A stretch of 64,000 bases of DNA from a bacterium (lineage in GTDB: Bacteria; Actinomycetota; Acidimicrobiia; Acidimicrobiales; Bin134). The notes below the pieces were generated by a model, which did no database searches, was not told the origin of the DNA, and saw only the letters and a program-made list of their open reading frames with translations. The stretch's first letter is position 1, and each line of letters opens with the position of its first letter. The stretch lies in the NCBI GenBank assembly GCA_026708015.1, contig JAPOVT010000003.1, positions 157,228 through 221,227 on the forward strand. The letters run 5' to 3'. Made by a program: the position numbers and the translations under genes. Positions 48,450-56,918 of this stretch are shown piece by piece.

Positions 48450-51176
48450 GTGCCCAACGCCCTCGTTATCGTCGAGTCTCCGGCCAAGGCCAAGACAATC
48501 GCGGGCTATTTGGGAAGCGGGTACGTGGTGGAATCCTCCATCGGGCACATCCGAGACCTGCCCAGCAACGCCAGCGAGGTACCCGAGGCGTTTCGAGGCG
48601 AGTCGTGGTCTCGGTTGGGAATCGACGTCGACAACGACTTCAAACCGCTGTATGTGGTGCCCTCCGACAAGAAGGCCCAGATTCGCAAGCTGAAGCAACT
48701 GCTCAAAGAGTCCGACGAGCTGTACCTCGCCACTGACGAAGACCGCGAGGGAGAGGCCATCGCCTGGCACCTGCTCGAAGTCCTGTCCCCGAAGGCCGAT
48801 GTCAACGTAAAGCGGATGGTGTTCCACGAGATCACCCCGTCGGCCATTCGGTCTGCTATTGAATCGCCCCGGGATCTGGACCGCCGCTTGGTAGACGCCC
48901 AAGAGGCCCGCCGGCTGCTGGACCGGCTGTATGGCTATGAGGTGTCACCCGTGCTTTGGAAGAAGGTGCTGCCCCGTCTTTCGGCCGGACGGGTGCAGAG
49001 CGTGGCCACCCGCATCGTGGTCGAGCGCGAGCGCGAGCGCATGGCCTTCACCGCGGCCGGCTATTGGAGTTTGAGCGCGGTGTTCCGGGTATTGGGCGAC
49101 CTCAGTCCCGGCGACCCCTCCACCTTCACTGCCTCGCTAACCGCAGTGGACGGGGCCAAAGTGGCGGTGGGCAAGGACTTCGCCAGCAATGGACAACTCC
49201 GCAGCCCCGACGCGGTTCACCTCGACGAGGAAGCGGCCCAAACTCTGGCCCGCGGGTTGACCGAGGCCGAGATCAGCGTCCGAGGGGTCGAGGTGAAGCC
49301 CTACCGCCGTCGGCCCGCGGCCCCCTTCATGACTTCAACTCTCCAGCAAGAGGCCGGTCGCAAGCTGCGCCTGTCGGCCGCCATGGCCATGAGAGCGGCC
49401 CAGTCCCTGTACGAGAAGGGCTACATCACCTACATGCGCACCGACAGCACCACCTTGTCGGACGCAGCCTTGCGGGCGGCTCGCGCCGCGGTCTCCGAGC
49501 GCTTCGGGGCCTCCTACCTGCCCGACGAGCCCCGCCGATACGCCAAGAAGGTAAAGAACGCCCAAGAAGCCCACGAAGCCATCCGACCTTCGGGCGACCA
49601 ATTCCGCACCCCGGAGGAGGTAAGGGCCGAAGTGCCCCAGATGGAGGCTCAGGTCTACGAGCTGATCTGGCAGCGAACAGTGGCTTCGCAGATGACCGAC
49701 ACAGTGGGTGAGACCGTCCATGTCGATCTCGGCGGGACAACCGCCGATGGGCGCGACGCCGCGTTCTCGGCGGCGGGAACGGTGATCACCCATGAGGGCT
49801 TCCGCCGGGTGTACACCGAGGGTACCGACGAGGAGTCCGACCAGGAGGAGGCCGAGCGGCGCATGCCATCGCTGGCGGCCGGCGACCCGCTGGCCATCGA
49901 CGAGCTGTCTCCCTCGGGGCACACCACCCAGCCTCCGGCCCGCTATACCGAGGCATCGCTGGTGCGGAGGCTGGAGGAACTCGGCGTCGGCCGCCCGTCA
50001 ACCTATGCCGCCATCATGAACACCATTGTCGATCGGGGCTATGTGTGGAAGAAGGGGGCGGCGTTGGTCCCATCGTTCACGGCATTTTCGGTGGTCACCC
50101 TGTTGGAGCAGCACTTCCCCAACTTGGTGGACTATGCCTTCACCGCTCGCATGGAGGACGACCTCGACGGCATTGCCTCAGGCGACCGAGAGGCCATCCC
50201 GTGGTTGAGCCGCTTCTATTTCGGCCCGGCCGACAACGAGCCCGACGACGACTCCGCTCACGGCGTTGCCAAGTACGGGCTTCGCACCGCGGTGTCTGAT
50301 CGCTTGGGCGACATCGACGCCCGGGCGGTGAACTCCATTCCCATCGGCGCCGACGAGAACGGAGAACCGGTGGTGGTCAGGGTCGGGCGCTATGGGCCCT
50401 ATGTGCAGCGCGGCGAAGACCGGGCCAGCCTTCCCGACGACCTGCCCCCCGATGAGCTGACCCTGGATCGGGCACTGTCGTTCATCTCGGCCCCCTCCGA
50501 CGACCGCACCTTGGGCGATGACCCCGAGACCGGTTTGGCGGTGGTGGTGCGCTCTGGCCGGTTCGGCCCCTATGTCCAGATCGGAGAGGAGGCCGACGAC
50601 GGCGGGGAGAAGCCCAAGCGGGCATCTCTGCTAGCTGGCATGCAGCCGGAGACGATCACGCTCGACGACGCCCTCAAAGTGCTGTCGTTGCCCCGGGTGG
50701 TGGGCACCGATCCGTCCGACGGCACCGAGGTCGTGGTTCAAAATGGGCGCTATGGCCCCTACGTCACCAAGGGCAAGGAGAACCGGAGCCTCGACTCCGA
50801 AGATCAGCTTTTCACCATAACCCTGGAGCAATGCCTGGAGCTGTTGGCCCAACCCCGGCGCCGTCGGGGTCAAACGGCCAAGCCACCCCTTCGGGATCTG
50901 GGCTTGGATCCGGCCACCGAGAAGCCAATGCTGGTCAAGGACGGCCGCTACGGCCCCTACGTGACCGACGGCGAGGTGAACGCCTCACTGGGCAAAGCCG
51001 ACTCGGTGGAGACCCTGACTGTGGAACGGGCATCGGAGCTGCTCCAGAGGCGGCGCGACAGAATCGCCGCCGGCGGTGGCAAACCCCCGGCCCGCCGCAA
51101 GTCCACGGCCAAGAAGAAGGCTTCGGCGAAACCAGGGGCGGCAAAGAAAAAGCCGCCGCCTCGGTCGGGATCGTAA
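48450..51176 (+). CDS. topA: DNA topoisomerase I
   Basis: 908-residue type IA topoisomerase that relaxes negative supercoils. Toprim domain opens with NALVIVESPAKAKTI and has DEDREGEAIAWHL. The catalytic Tyr at about 328 is in YITYMRTDSTTLS. C-terminal region has several topoisomerase C-terminal repeats, each with GRYGPYV, and ends in a Lys/Ala/Pro-rich tail typical of actinobacterial TopA. GTG start. A TTGACA at 48413-48418 lies upstream but without a convincing -10 element. Confidence 0.96.
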   Translation: MPNALVIVESPAKAKTIAGYLGSGYVVESSIGHIRDLPSNASEVPEAFRGESWSRLGIDVDNDFKPLYVVPSDKKAQIRKLKQLLKESDELYLATDEDREGEAIAWHLLEVLSPKADVNVKRMVFHEITPSAIRSAIESPRDLDRRLVDAQEARRLLDRLYGYEVSPVLWKKVLPRLSAGRVQSVATRIVVERERERMAFTAAGYWSLSAVFRVLGDLSPGDPSTFTASLTAVDGAKVAVGKDFASNGQLRSPDAVHLDEEAAQTLARGLTEAEISVRGVEVKPYRRRPAAPFMTSTLQQEAGRKLRLSAAMAMRAAQSLYEKGYITYMRTDSTTLSDAALRAARAAVSERFGASYLPDEPRRYAKKVKNAQEAHEAIRPSGDQFRTPEEVRAEVPQMEAQVYELIWQRTVASQMTDTVGETVHVDLGGTTADGRDAAFSAAGTVITHEGFRRVYTEGTDEESDQEEAERRMPSLAAGDPLAIDELSPSGHTTQPPARYTEASLVRRLEELGVGRPSTYAAIMNTIVDRGYVWKKGAALVPSFTAFSVVTLLEQHFPNLVDYAFTARMEDDLDGIASGDREAIPWLSRFYFGPADNEPDDDSAHGVAKYGLRTAVSDRLGDIDARAVNSIPIGADENGEPVVVRVGRYGPYVQRGEDRASLPDDLPPDELTLDRALSFISAPSDDRTLGDDPETGLAVVVRSGRFGPYVQIGEEADDGGEKPKRASLLAGMQPETITLDDALKVLSLPRVVGTDPSDGTEVVVQNGRYGPYVTKGKENRSLDSEDQLFTITLEQCLELLAQPRRRRGQTAKPPLRDLGLDPATEKPMLVKDGRYGPYVTDGEVNASLGKADSVETLTVERASELLQRRRDRIAAGGGKPPARRKSTAKKKASAKPGAAKKKPPPRSGS

Positions 51177-51213
51177 GCCAGTAGCTACCCTGAGCGGGTG
51201 GAGGCGGCCCGGC

Positions 51214-52635
51214 ATGGCTTTTGACGAGTCCTCTGCGGTGCCCGGGCCCGCTCCTGTCCCTAATTCCTCTGCGGTGGCTTCTGCTCGGATTGACCGGATT
51301 TTCGGAAGCGCCCAGTACTTTCGGCTGTGGATTGCCCAGATCTTCTCCTCCGGGGGCGACTGGTTGGCCCTGTTCGCCATCCTCATCACCGCCGACCGCG
51401 TGGGCGGCGGCACCCCGGAGGCGTCGGTGGCCTACGTGATGATCGCCCGCTTCCTTCCCGGACTCATTTTCGGATCGGCCGCCGGGGTGCTGGTGGACCG
51501 CTGGGACCGAAAGCGGACGATGGTGGTATGCGATATCGGGCGGGCCGCCACCATTCTGTGGCTGCCGTTCGTGGACTTCGTCTGGCAGCTTGTGCTGGCC
51601 TCGCTCATTCTGGAGGGCTTTGCCCTGCTGTGGGCCCCGGCTAAGGAATCCTCGGTGCCCAATCTGGTTCCCCGGGAGAAGCTGACCGCGGTCAACTCGC
51701 TTTCCTTGGTAGCCGCCTACGGCACATTCCCACTGGCTGCGGCCGTGTCCATCGGTCTGGCCAGTTTGGCCACGGTGATCCAGCGCGTCAGTGCCGTCGA
51801 CTTTCTGCGCATCGACGCCGAGTCGATGGCGTTCTATATAGATGCGGCAACCTTCATTGCCTCCGCGGCGATCATTTCCCGGCTTGCCCTGCCCCGGGGA
51901 CCGCAGACCACCAGTGAGCAGGACGAGGGCTCGACCCGGGTATGGGCGCCGGAGCAGGTATTTCGGGACTTGCGCGACGGGTGGAGCTACATCTTCTTGA
52001 ACCCCACCGTGCGGACGGTGAATGTTGCCCTGGCCGTCGGGCTGATCGGCGGGGGGATGATCGTTCCGCTGGGACCGGTGTTTGCCGAAGATGTGCTGCA
52101 CGTTGATGGCGGTGACGGATTCCGCGCTTTCATGGTGGCTCTGGGTATCGGCGTGGCCATCGGCATCGCCGGGCTGACCCTTCGGCAAAACCGCCTGCAC
52201 AAGGAGCAGGTCTTTCTGGCTGCCGTTTTCGGGGCCGGTGCGTGCCTGTTTGTGGCCACTTCTATGTGGACCCTGGTGGGGTCGGCGTTGCTCGTCGGCG
52301 GGCTCGGAGTGTGCGCGGGTACGGTCTACGTGTTGGGGATCACCTTGCTCCAGGAGAGTGCCACCGAAGAGCTGCGAGCCCGGGTATTCGCCGGTCTCTT
52401 CACGCTGGTGCGGTCGTCGGTGATGCTCGCTCTGTTGCTCGGACCGGCGTTGGCCCTGTTCCTCAACGGGCTGTCGGACAAGTTCTTCGACAAGGAGGTG
52501 AATATTCTTGGATTTGACGTGATCATCCCCGGAGTTCGCCTCACGCTGTGGCTGGCCGCTCTCATCATGGTGGCCGCTGGTTTCTTGACCCTGGCCACCC
52601 GAAGCAGGGCCGGGGGACGGACTGCCAGCCCATGA
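51214..52635 (+). CDS. MFS transporter
   Basis: 473 residues from ATG 51214; the frame is open upstream but inside topA. About twelve membrane segments, with an N-terminal RIFGSAQYFRLWIAQIFSSGGDWLALFA and the inter-helix DRWDRKRTMVV loop typical of MFS_3/EntS-like exporters. Contains TLDS-like acidic insertions around 115-240. Substrate not predictable. The stop overlaps the tmk ATG (ATGA), giving topA, MFS, tmk, holB as one gene string. Confidence 0.85.
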   Translation: MAFDESSAVPGPAPVPNSSAVASARIDRIFGSAQYFRLWIAQIFSSGGDWLALFAILITADRVGGGTPEASVAYVMIARFLPGLIFGSAAGVLVDRWDRKRTMVVCDIGRAATILWLPFVDFVWQLVLASLILEGFALLWAPAKESSVPNLVPREKLTAVNSLSLVAAYGTFPLAAAVSIGLASLATVIQRVSAVDFLRIDAESMAFYIDAATFIASAAIISRLALPRGPQTTSEQDEGSTRVWAPEQVFRDLRDGWSYIFLNPTVRTVNVALAVGLIGGGMIVPLGPVFAEDVLHVDGGDGFRAFMVALGIGVAIGIAGLTLRQNRLHKEQVFLAAVFGAGACLFVATSMWTLVGSALLVGGLGVCAGTVYVLGITLLQESATEELRARVFAGLFTLVRSSVMLALLLGPALALFLNGLSDKFFDKEVNILGFDVIIPGVRLTLWLAALIMVAAGFLTLATRSRAGGRTASP

Positions 52636-53234
52636 CCGGTCGCCTAATTGCGTTCGAGGGCGGCGAGGCTGCTGGCAAGAGCACGCAAGCCAAGCTCCTT
52701 GCTGAGCGATTGGGGGCGGTGCTGACCTTCGAGCCGGGCGCCACCGATTCGGGGGCCCGGATTCGCTCGCTGGTGTTGGATTCGCCCGATCTGGCGCTGT
52801 CTCCCCACGCCGAGGCCCTGTTGATGGCCGCCGACCGGGCCCAGCACGTTGCCGAGGTGATCCGACCCGCCTTGGAGTCGGGGATTCACGTGGTCACCGA
52901 TCGGTTTATCGGGTCGTCCCTGGCCTATCAGGGCTTCGGACGCCACTTGGGGGTTGACGATGTTCTGGCCCTGTCGCTGTTTGCCACCGGTGGTCTACAA
53001 AGCGACCTGAATGTTTTGTTGGAGGTGTCCGAGGAGGTGGCCCGGTCTCGCCAGTCATCGCCCGGCGACCGAATCGAAGCTGAGAACGCCGACTTCCATC
53101 AGCGGGTGCTCAACGGATTCCGAACCCTGGCCCAGCAGGACCCTGAGCGGTGGGTGGTGCTTGACGGAGGCCGATCGGTTGGAGAAGTGGCCGAGGCGGT
53201 GTACGCCGCGGTTCGGGATCGACTCGGTGTCTGA
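52632..53234 (+). CDS. tmk: Thymidylate kinase
   Basis: 200 residues. Phosphorylates dTMP. P-loop FEGGEAAGKSTQAKLL (6-21), DR motif VVTDRFIGSSLAYQGFGR (about 88-105). The LID region shows EVARSRQSSPGDRIEAEN. ATG 52632 overlaps the MFS stop; the end overlaps holB by 8 nt. Length typical. Confidence 0.95.
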   Translation: MTGRLIAFEGGEAAGKSTQAKLLAERLGAVLTFEPGATDSGARIRSLVLDSPDLALSPHAEALLMAADRAQHVAEVIRPALESGIHVVTDRFIGSSLAYQGFGRHLGVDDVLALSLFATGGLQSDLNVLLEVSEEVARSRQSSPGDRIEAENADFHQRVLNGFRTLAQQDPERWVVLDGGRSVGEVAEAVYAAVRDRLGV

Positions 53235-54336
53235 CTCGTTGAACCTGGATGTGCGGCCACCCGATTCGCTGGGCGACTCGCTGCCCGGCATCGACGATGC
53301 CGTCGACGATGTCTGGGCTCGGTTGGAGGGTCAGCCCCGGGCAGCCGAGATCCTGGCCTCGGCGGCGGCCCAGCCGGTTCACGCCTATCTGTTCTGCGGC
53401 CCGAGGGGCACCGGCAAGCGCACCGCCGCTTTGGCTTTTGCCGCATCGCTGATCGGAACCGACTCTCGCAGTCGCCGCTTGGCATTGTCGGGTCGCCATC
53501 CTGATCTGTCCGTCCACGAACCCGAGGGTCGGACGCTTCGGGTGGCCGAGGCCGACGAGATCATCTTTGAAGCGTCTCGCAGCCCGGTGGAAGGGCGACA
53601 CAAGGTGATCGTCTGCGACCGGTTCCACACCGCTGAGCCCGAGGCAGTGGCCAGCCTGCTCAAGACCATCGAAGAGCCGCCTCCCACCGTGGTCATCGTG
53701 CTGTTGAGCGAAGAGATCCCTCCCGACCACACCACCGTGGCCTCCCGCTGCGTCATCGTCGAGTTCGACCCGGTGCCCGACGAGGATGTGCGCCGCATCC
53801 TCGAGCGCGAGGGGGTGAGCTCTGAGGGGCTAGGCGACATCGTGGCCGCCGCCGCGGGAGACGTGAGCCGGGCTCGCCTGCTGGCCACCGACGCCAGCCT
53901 CAGCGCTCGGCGTCAAGCGTGGGCTGGCGCGCCGGCCCGACTGGACGGCACCGGGAACACGGTGTCGGCGCTGGTCGACGAGCTGCGGGCGCTAATCGAC
54001 GAGGCTCAGGAGCCGCTGACGGCTCGCCAGCGGACCGAGTCCGACGAGTTGGCCCGCGTAGAGGCCGACGTGGGCCCCCAAGGCCGTCTCCGCCGAGAGA
54101 TGGACGCCCGCCACCGCCGCGAGCAGCGCCTTCTGCGGGTTGACGAGCTGCGATTCGGACTGGCCACCCTGGCCGCCTTCTACCGCCAGCAAATTGCTGA
54201 CGACCACCACCCCCAGGAAGCGGTGGTCGCTATCACCCGCATCCGCGACGCCCACGCCGGCCTGGTCCGAAACCCCAACGAGCCCCTCCTGCTCCAAGCC
54301 CTTTTCCTGTCTTTACCCCGGGTGCATCACTGGTAG
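53227..54336 (+). CDS. holB: DNA polymerase III delta' subunit
   Basis: 369 residues, part of the clamp loader. Starts at GTG 53227, 8 nt inside tmk. AAA+ domain with degenerate P-loop CGPRGTGKRTAAL (about 54-66). The sensor segment KVIVCDRFHTAEPEAVASLLKTIEEPPP is the delta'/gamma family signature. The C-terminal helices include AVVAITRIRDAHAGLVRNPN, a stretch that reappears as two decayed fragments at 56236 and 56701. tRNA-Thr begins 12 bp after the stop. Confidence 0.93.
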   Translation: MSDSLNLDVRPPDSLGDSLPGIDDAVDDVWARLEGQPRAAEILASAAAQPVHAYLFCGPRGTGKRTAALAFAASLIGTDSRSRRLALSGRHPDLSVHEPEGRTLRVAEADEIIFEASRSPVEGRHKVIVCDRFHTAEPEAVASLLKTIEEPPPTVVIVLLSEEIPPDHTTVASRCVIVEFDPVPDEDVRRILEREGVSSEGLGDIVAAAAGDVSRARLLATDASLSARRQAWAGAPARLDGTGNTVSALVDELRALIDEAQEPLTARQRTESDELARVEADVGPQGRLRREMDARHRREQRLLRVDELRFGLATLAAFYRQQIADDHHPQEAVVAITRIRDAHAGLVRNPNEPLLLQALFLSLPRVHHW

Positions 54337-54348
54337 CCTGACGCCCGC

Positions 54349-54421
54349 GCCCGAGTAGCTCAGTCGGCAGAGCAATTCATTCGTAATGAATAGGTCAGGA
54401 GTTCGATTCTCCTCTCGGGCT
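54349..54421 (+). tRNA. tRNA-Thr (anticodon CGU)
   Basis: Acceptor GCCCGAG (54349-54355) pairs with CTCGGGC (54414-54420), discriminator T at 54421. The anticodon stem ATTCA/TGAAT holds the loop TTCGTAA, giving CGT at 54382-54384. T-loop GTTCGATTC. CCA not encoded. A 98-bp direct repeat pair lies just downstream. Confidence 0.93.
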
Positions 54422-54490
54422 CTGCGGGGAGCTTCGCAATAGCCGCACAGGACATAGAACCACGCCGTCTCCGCATACCCGGCCCGCTCC

Positions 54491-54588
54491 CAACAAGTTT
54501 CAACTGGAGTCAATGATCCGTCGCCCGAATCCCCAATGAACGCTGGGTTTTTGGTTCTGCTCTAAACTACTCTAAATATTTTAGAGTA
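54491..54588. repeat. Left ~98-bp direct repeat of the AlbA_2 unit
   Basis: Matches 56064-56161 at constant offset 1,573 with no indels and about 20 mismatches (around 80 percent identity). Best conserved are CAACAAG, CAACTGGA, CGCTGGGTTTT and the palindrome at its right end. It lies 70 bp downstream of tRNA-Thr. Confidence 0.9.
54568..54588. promoter_or_regulatory. Perfect palindrome, probable operator of the AlbA_2 gene
   Basis: Arms TACTCTAAA and TTTAGAGTA flank TAT. An extra half site CTCTAAA lies just to the left (54560-54566). It sits 37 bp before the AlbA_2 start codon and recurs, with one change, after the gene (56141-56161). Size and symmetry suit a dimeric winged-helix protein such as the adjacent product. 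Binding is inference. Confidence 0.6.
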
Positions 54589-54625
54589 AGGTGGGCATGC
54601 GGAACACGATGTCAGGAGCTCGCCG

Positions 54626-56050
54626 ATGACAGCCAAAACCTCGGACCTTGCCTTGGCCGCCGACGTGCAGGAACGCGGAGCGCTCCTGCACGGGCTGTCG
54701 GAGGATCAATGGTTCGACCGGAAGGGTCCACGGCTGGGGGCGCGACAGCTCGGGGAGGTGCTCGTGGGGTTCGCCAATGCCGACGGCGGCACCATCGTCA
54801 TCGGACTCAGCGATGGGCGAGTGGAGGGAATCAACGCCGCCGGCGCTGAATCGCTGTCGGGCTGGCAACAAGCCGCCATGGACTTCACCATGCCGACCGT
54901 GCCGTGCGAGACCCGGCTCGTGGAATGCATCAATCACCGCGGCGACGCCGACCGCCTGCTCGTGCTGCGGGTGGAGGCGTCAGGCGTCGTGCATGCCACC
55001 ACCGACGATACGGCTTACCTGCGAGTGGGCGACGAGACGCGCAAGCTGCGTTTTGACCAGCGCCGCGAACTGCTCGCCGACAAGGGGCAGGCGGCATACG
55101 AGGCAGCCACGCTGCCGGAGGTGAGCGTCGCTGATCTCAATGCCGGTCTGCTGAGCGAGTACGCACGGGCGGCCGGCTCCAGTGACCCCAGGCGGCTGCT
55201 GGCGGCCCGGGGACTCGTGACCGCCGGCGACGAGGTCACGGTGGCGGCAGCGCTGTTGTTTGCCCCGACGCCGCAGAGGTGGCTCCCTCAGGCTGATGTG
55301 CGCGTCGTGCGCTATCGCGGCCGCGAGCGGCGCTCCGGACGCCACCAGCAGATCGACTCTGACGTGCGCTTCGATGGCCCCCTGCCGCACCAGCTCACCG
55401 CGGCGCGAGAGGCGATCATGAGCTTGATCCCGAGTCGACGGGTTTTGGGACGCCACGGTCGATTCGAGGACATGCCGATCGTCCCCGCAGACGCATGGCT
55501 CGAAGGCTTGGTCAATGCCGTGGTGCATCGCTCCTATAGCTATTCGGGGGATCACATACGGATCGAGATCTTCGACGACCGGATCGAGGTTCACAGCCCT
55601 GGCCGATTTCCCGGTCTGTCCGACCCGGCCGACCCGCGTGAGGTGATGCGATTCGCCCGCAATCCTCGCATAGCCCGCGTGTGCGCCGAATTGCGCTTTG
55701 GGCAGGAACTCGGCGAAGGCATCCGGCGCATGTTTGACGAGATGCGCAGCGCCGGTCTCGCTGACCCCGCCTATACCCAGACATCGACATCGGTGCAGCT
55801 CACGCTGTCGAGCTTCACGGTGAACGTGGCTCTCGAACAGCAGCTCATGCCGCGGCAGAAACAGATTCTGAGCCTGCTGCGTGCTCATGACGGTCTGTCT
55901 ACTGGCGATGCCGTGGACGCCAGCGGATGGTCTCGCCCTGTTGTGCTCAAAGACCTCGGGCGACTTCGCGAGCTGGGGCTCATCGAGTGGCGAGGGCGGT
56001 CGCGCAACGACCCGTGGGCCTATTGGCAGGTGCGCGAGCAGGCTCGTTGA
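54626..56050 (+). CDS. AlbA_2/Schlafen-like ATP-binding protein with C-terminal winged helix
   Basis: 474 residues. An N-terminal AlbA_2 domain (about 10-140) has EDQWFDRKGPRLGARQLGEVLVGFANADGGTIVIGL. A central GHKL-like ATP-binding segment (about 255-400) shows WLEGLVNAVVHRSYSYSGDHIRIEIFDDRIEVHSPG and GQELGEGIRRMFDEM. A winged-helix lies at the end (RQKQILSLLRAHDGLSTGDAVDASGWSR). Family known as putative regulators or defence-associated proteins; function unclear. It lies alone between ~98-bp direct repeats carrying its probable operator, next to tRNA-Thr. Confidence 0.85.
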   Translation: MTAKTSDLALAADVQERGALLHGLSEDQWFDRKGPRLGARQLGEVLVGFANADGGTIVIGLSDGRVEGINAAGAESLSGWQQAAMDFTMPTVPCETRLVECINHRGDADRLLVLRVEASGVVHATTDDTAYLRVGDETRKLRFDQRRELLADKGQAAYEAATLPEVSVADLNAGLLSEYARAAGSSDPRRLLAARGLVTAGDEVTVAAALLFAPTPQRWLPQADVRVVRYRGRERRSGRHQQIDSDVRFDGPLPHQLTAAREAIMSLIPSRRVLGRHGRFEDMPIVPADAWLEGLVNAVVHRSYSYSGDHIRIEIFDDRIEVHSPGRFPGLSDPADPREVMRFARNPRIARVCAELRFGQELGEGIRRMFDEMRSAGLADPAYTQTSTSVQLTLSSFTVNVALEQQLMPRQKQILSLLRAHDGLSTGDAVDASGWSRPVVLKDLGRLRELGLIEWRGRSRNDPWAYWQVREQAR

Positions 56051-56063
56051 GGGCGTTTACTCT

Positions 56064-56161
56064 CAACAAGGCTCAACTGGAATTAAAGACTCATCGGCCG
56101 AAACCCCCCTGTACGCTGGGTTTTCGGCTCTACTCGTATCTACTCTAAATATTTTAGAGCA
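56064..56161. repeat. Right ~98-bp direct repeat of the AlbA_2 unit, with palindrome
   Basis: Second copy of 54491-54588. The palindrome at 56141-56161 keeps the left arm and has one change in the right (GCA for GTA). It lies 13 bp after the AlbA_2 stop. Confidence 0.9.
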
Positions 56162-56235
56162 GATACGACCCAGCTGGACCCGGCGAAGGATTCACCCGGA
56201 ACCAGTGGCTGGTACTGACGCCTGGATATCCCGTC

Positions 56236-56316
56236 GGCGAGGCAGTGGTGGCCATCGACCGCATCTGCTAGGCCCACGCGTGCCTGGTCGGCAGTCCAAA
56301 CGGATGCTTCCTCCAA
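56236..56316 (+). pseudogene. Decayed copy of the holB 3' end (remnant 1)
   Basis: Reads in frame GEAVVAIDRIC-stop-AHACLVGSPNGCFLQ, against EAVVAITRIRDAHAGLVRNPNEPLLLQ in the real holB C-terminus (around 54219-54297). Codon-for-codon alignment without indels is good, with one internal stop. The antisense end of the truncated NYN gene runs over it. Confidence 0.75.
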
Positions 56317-56573
56317 CCTGATACCTGCCTGTCGAATGACTGGCTGAGCTTGACGCCGCTGCGCCCGTCGGGTTGGCCTCGGTACACCCGTATCCCCGTT
56401 AGCCTGCGTCCTGGGTCTATTGCGTGCCCGAGGCGGCACAGGAGTTCGCCCAGTCGGAGAGGATCAACGCTTCCCAGCCAAGGAGCAGCCCTACCGGATG
56501 GGAAGAACAGGTCGCGGGCACAGTGGTAGACGTTCTGATAGTCGATGAATACTGCGACTCTGGTATCGGGCAT
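56268..56573 (-). pseudogene. NYN-domain protein, C-terminally truncated
   Basis: 101 codons. The opening MPDTRVAVFIDYQNVYHCARDLFF is the first strand and catalytic Asp of a NYN (PIN-like) RNase, followed by RLTGIRVYRGQPDGRS. NYN proteins of this class are usually over 200 residues. Here the last ~12 codons run into the holB-derived remnant and the distal part with further acidic residues is missing. Probably truncated by the rearrangement that brought in remnant 1. Confidence 0.7.
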
Positions 56574-56602
56574 GGAACCACATGACTTTGGGCAAAAAAT
56601 AG

Positions 56603-56636
56603 CCCCGCCATGCCCTGCAAAGCAGACCAGGCGGGG
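56603..56636. terminator. Hairpin upstream of the truncated NYN gene
   Basis: CCCCGCC (56603-56609) pairs with GGCGGGG (56630-56636), with an inner CTGC/GCAG stem around AAA. It is a stable structure in non-coding DNA between gene remnants. Direction and function uncertain. Confidence 0.45.
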
Positions 56637-56700
56637 AAGATTGATCAGAGGCTATCGGTGGTGGTGTGGAAGCACAACCAATTTCGCCGGTTCACACATC

Positions 56701-56775
56701 AGCCGGCTCCGGGATGCCCACGCCGGCCTGGTCAGAGACTCCAGCGGGCTCCGGAGCCTGCCCAGCGAGGTCTGA
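56701..56775 (+). pseudogene. Decayed copy of the holB 3' end (remnant 2)
   Basis: Reads SRLRDAHAGLVRDSSGLRSLPSEV-stop, against TRIRDAHAGLVRNPNEPLLL in HolB. The stretch GATGCCCACGCCGGCCTGGT differs from holB (around 54247) by one base. It is more similar to holB than remnant 1, so perhaps younger or an independent event. Confidence 0.7.
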
Positions 56776-56793
56776 CAAGGCTATGGTGCCCTG

Positions 56794-56898
56794 ATGAGAC
56801 TTCCCAACGCCGAAACTGTCGAGGCGCTGCACCAGGCCGAGACCGGTACCGATCTTGTGGAGTACCTGACGCTTGAGGATCTCAAGGCCAAGGCGTAG
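56794..56898 (+). pseudogene. Antitoxin C-terminal fragment (RelB/DinJ-like) or very short ORF
   Basis: 34 codons: MRLPNAETVEALHQAETGTD then LVEYLTLEDLKAKA. The LPNAET...EAL pattern plus a LVEY..LEDL ending is typical of the C-terminal toxin-binding half of RelB/DinJ antitoxins. The N-terminal ribbon-helix-helix is missing and no toxin follows. Probably a remnant of a lost toxin-antitoxin pair. Confidence 0.55.
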
Positions 56899-56918
56899 AC
56901 GCTAAGGATAGGGTTCAG

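Noticed and set aside
54349..56161. Classical tRNA-targeted integrative element with att sites in tRNA-Thr
   Set aside because: No fragment of the tRNA-Thr 3' end is repeated downstream and no integrase is present; the duplicated host sequence is the holB tail instead.
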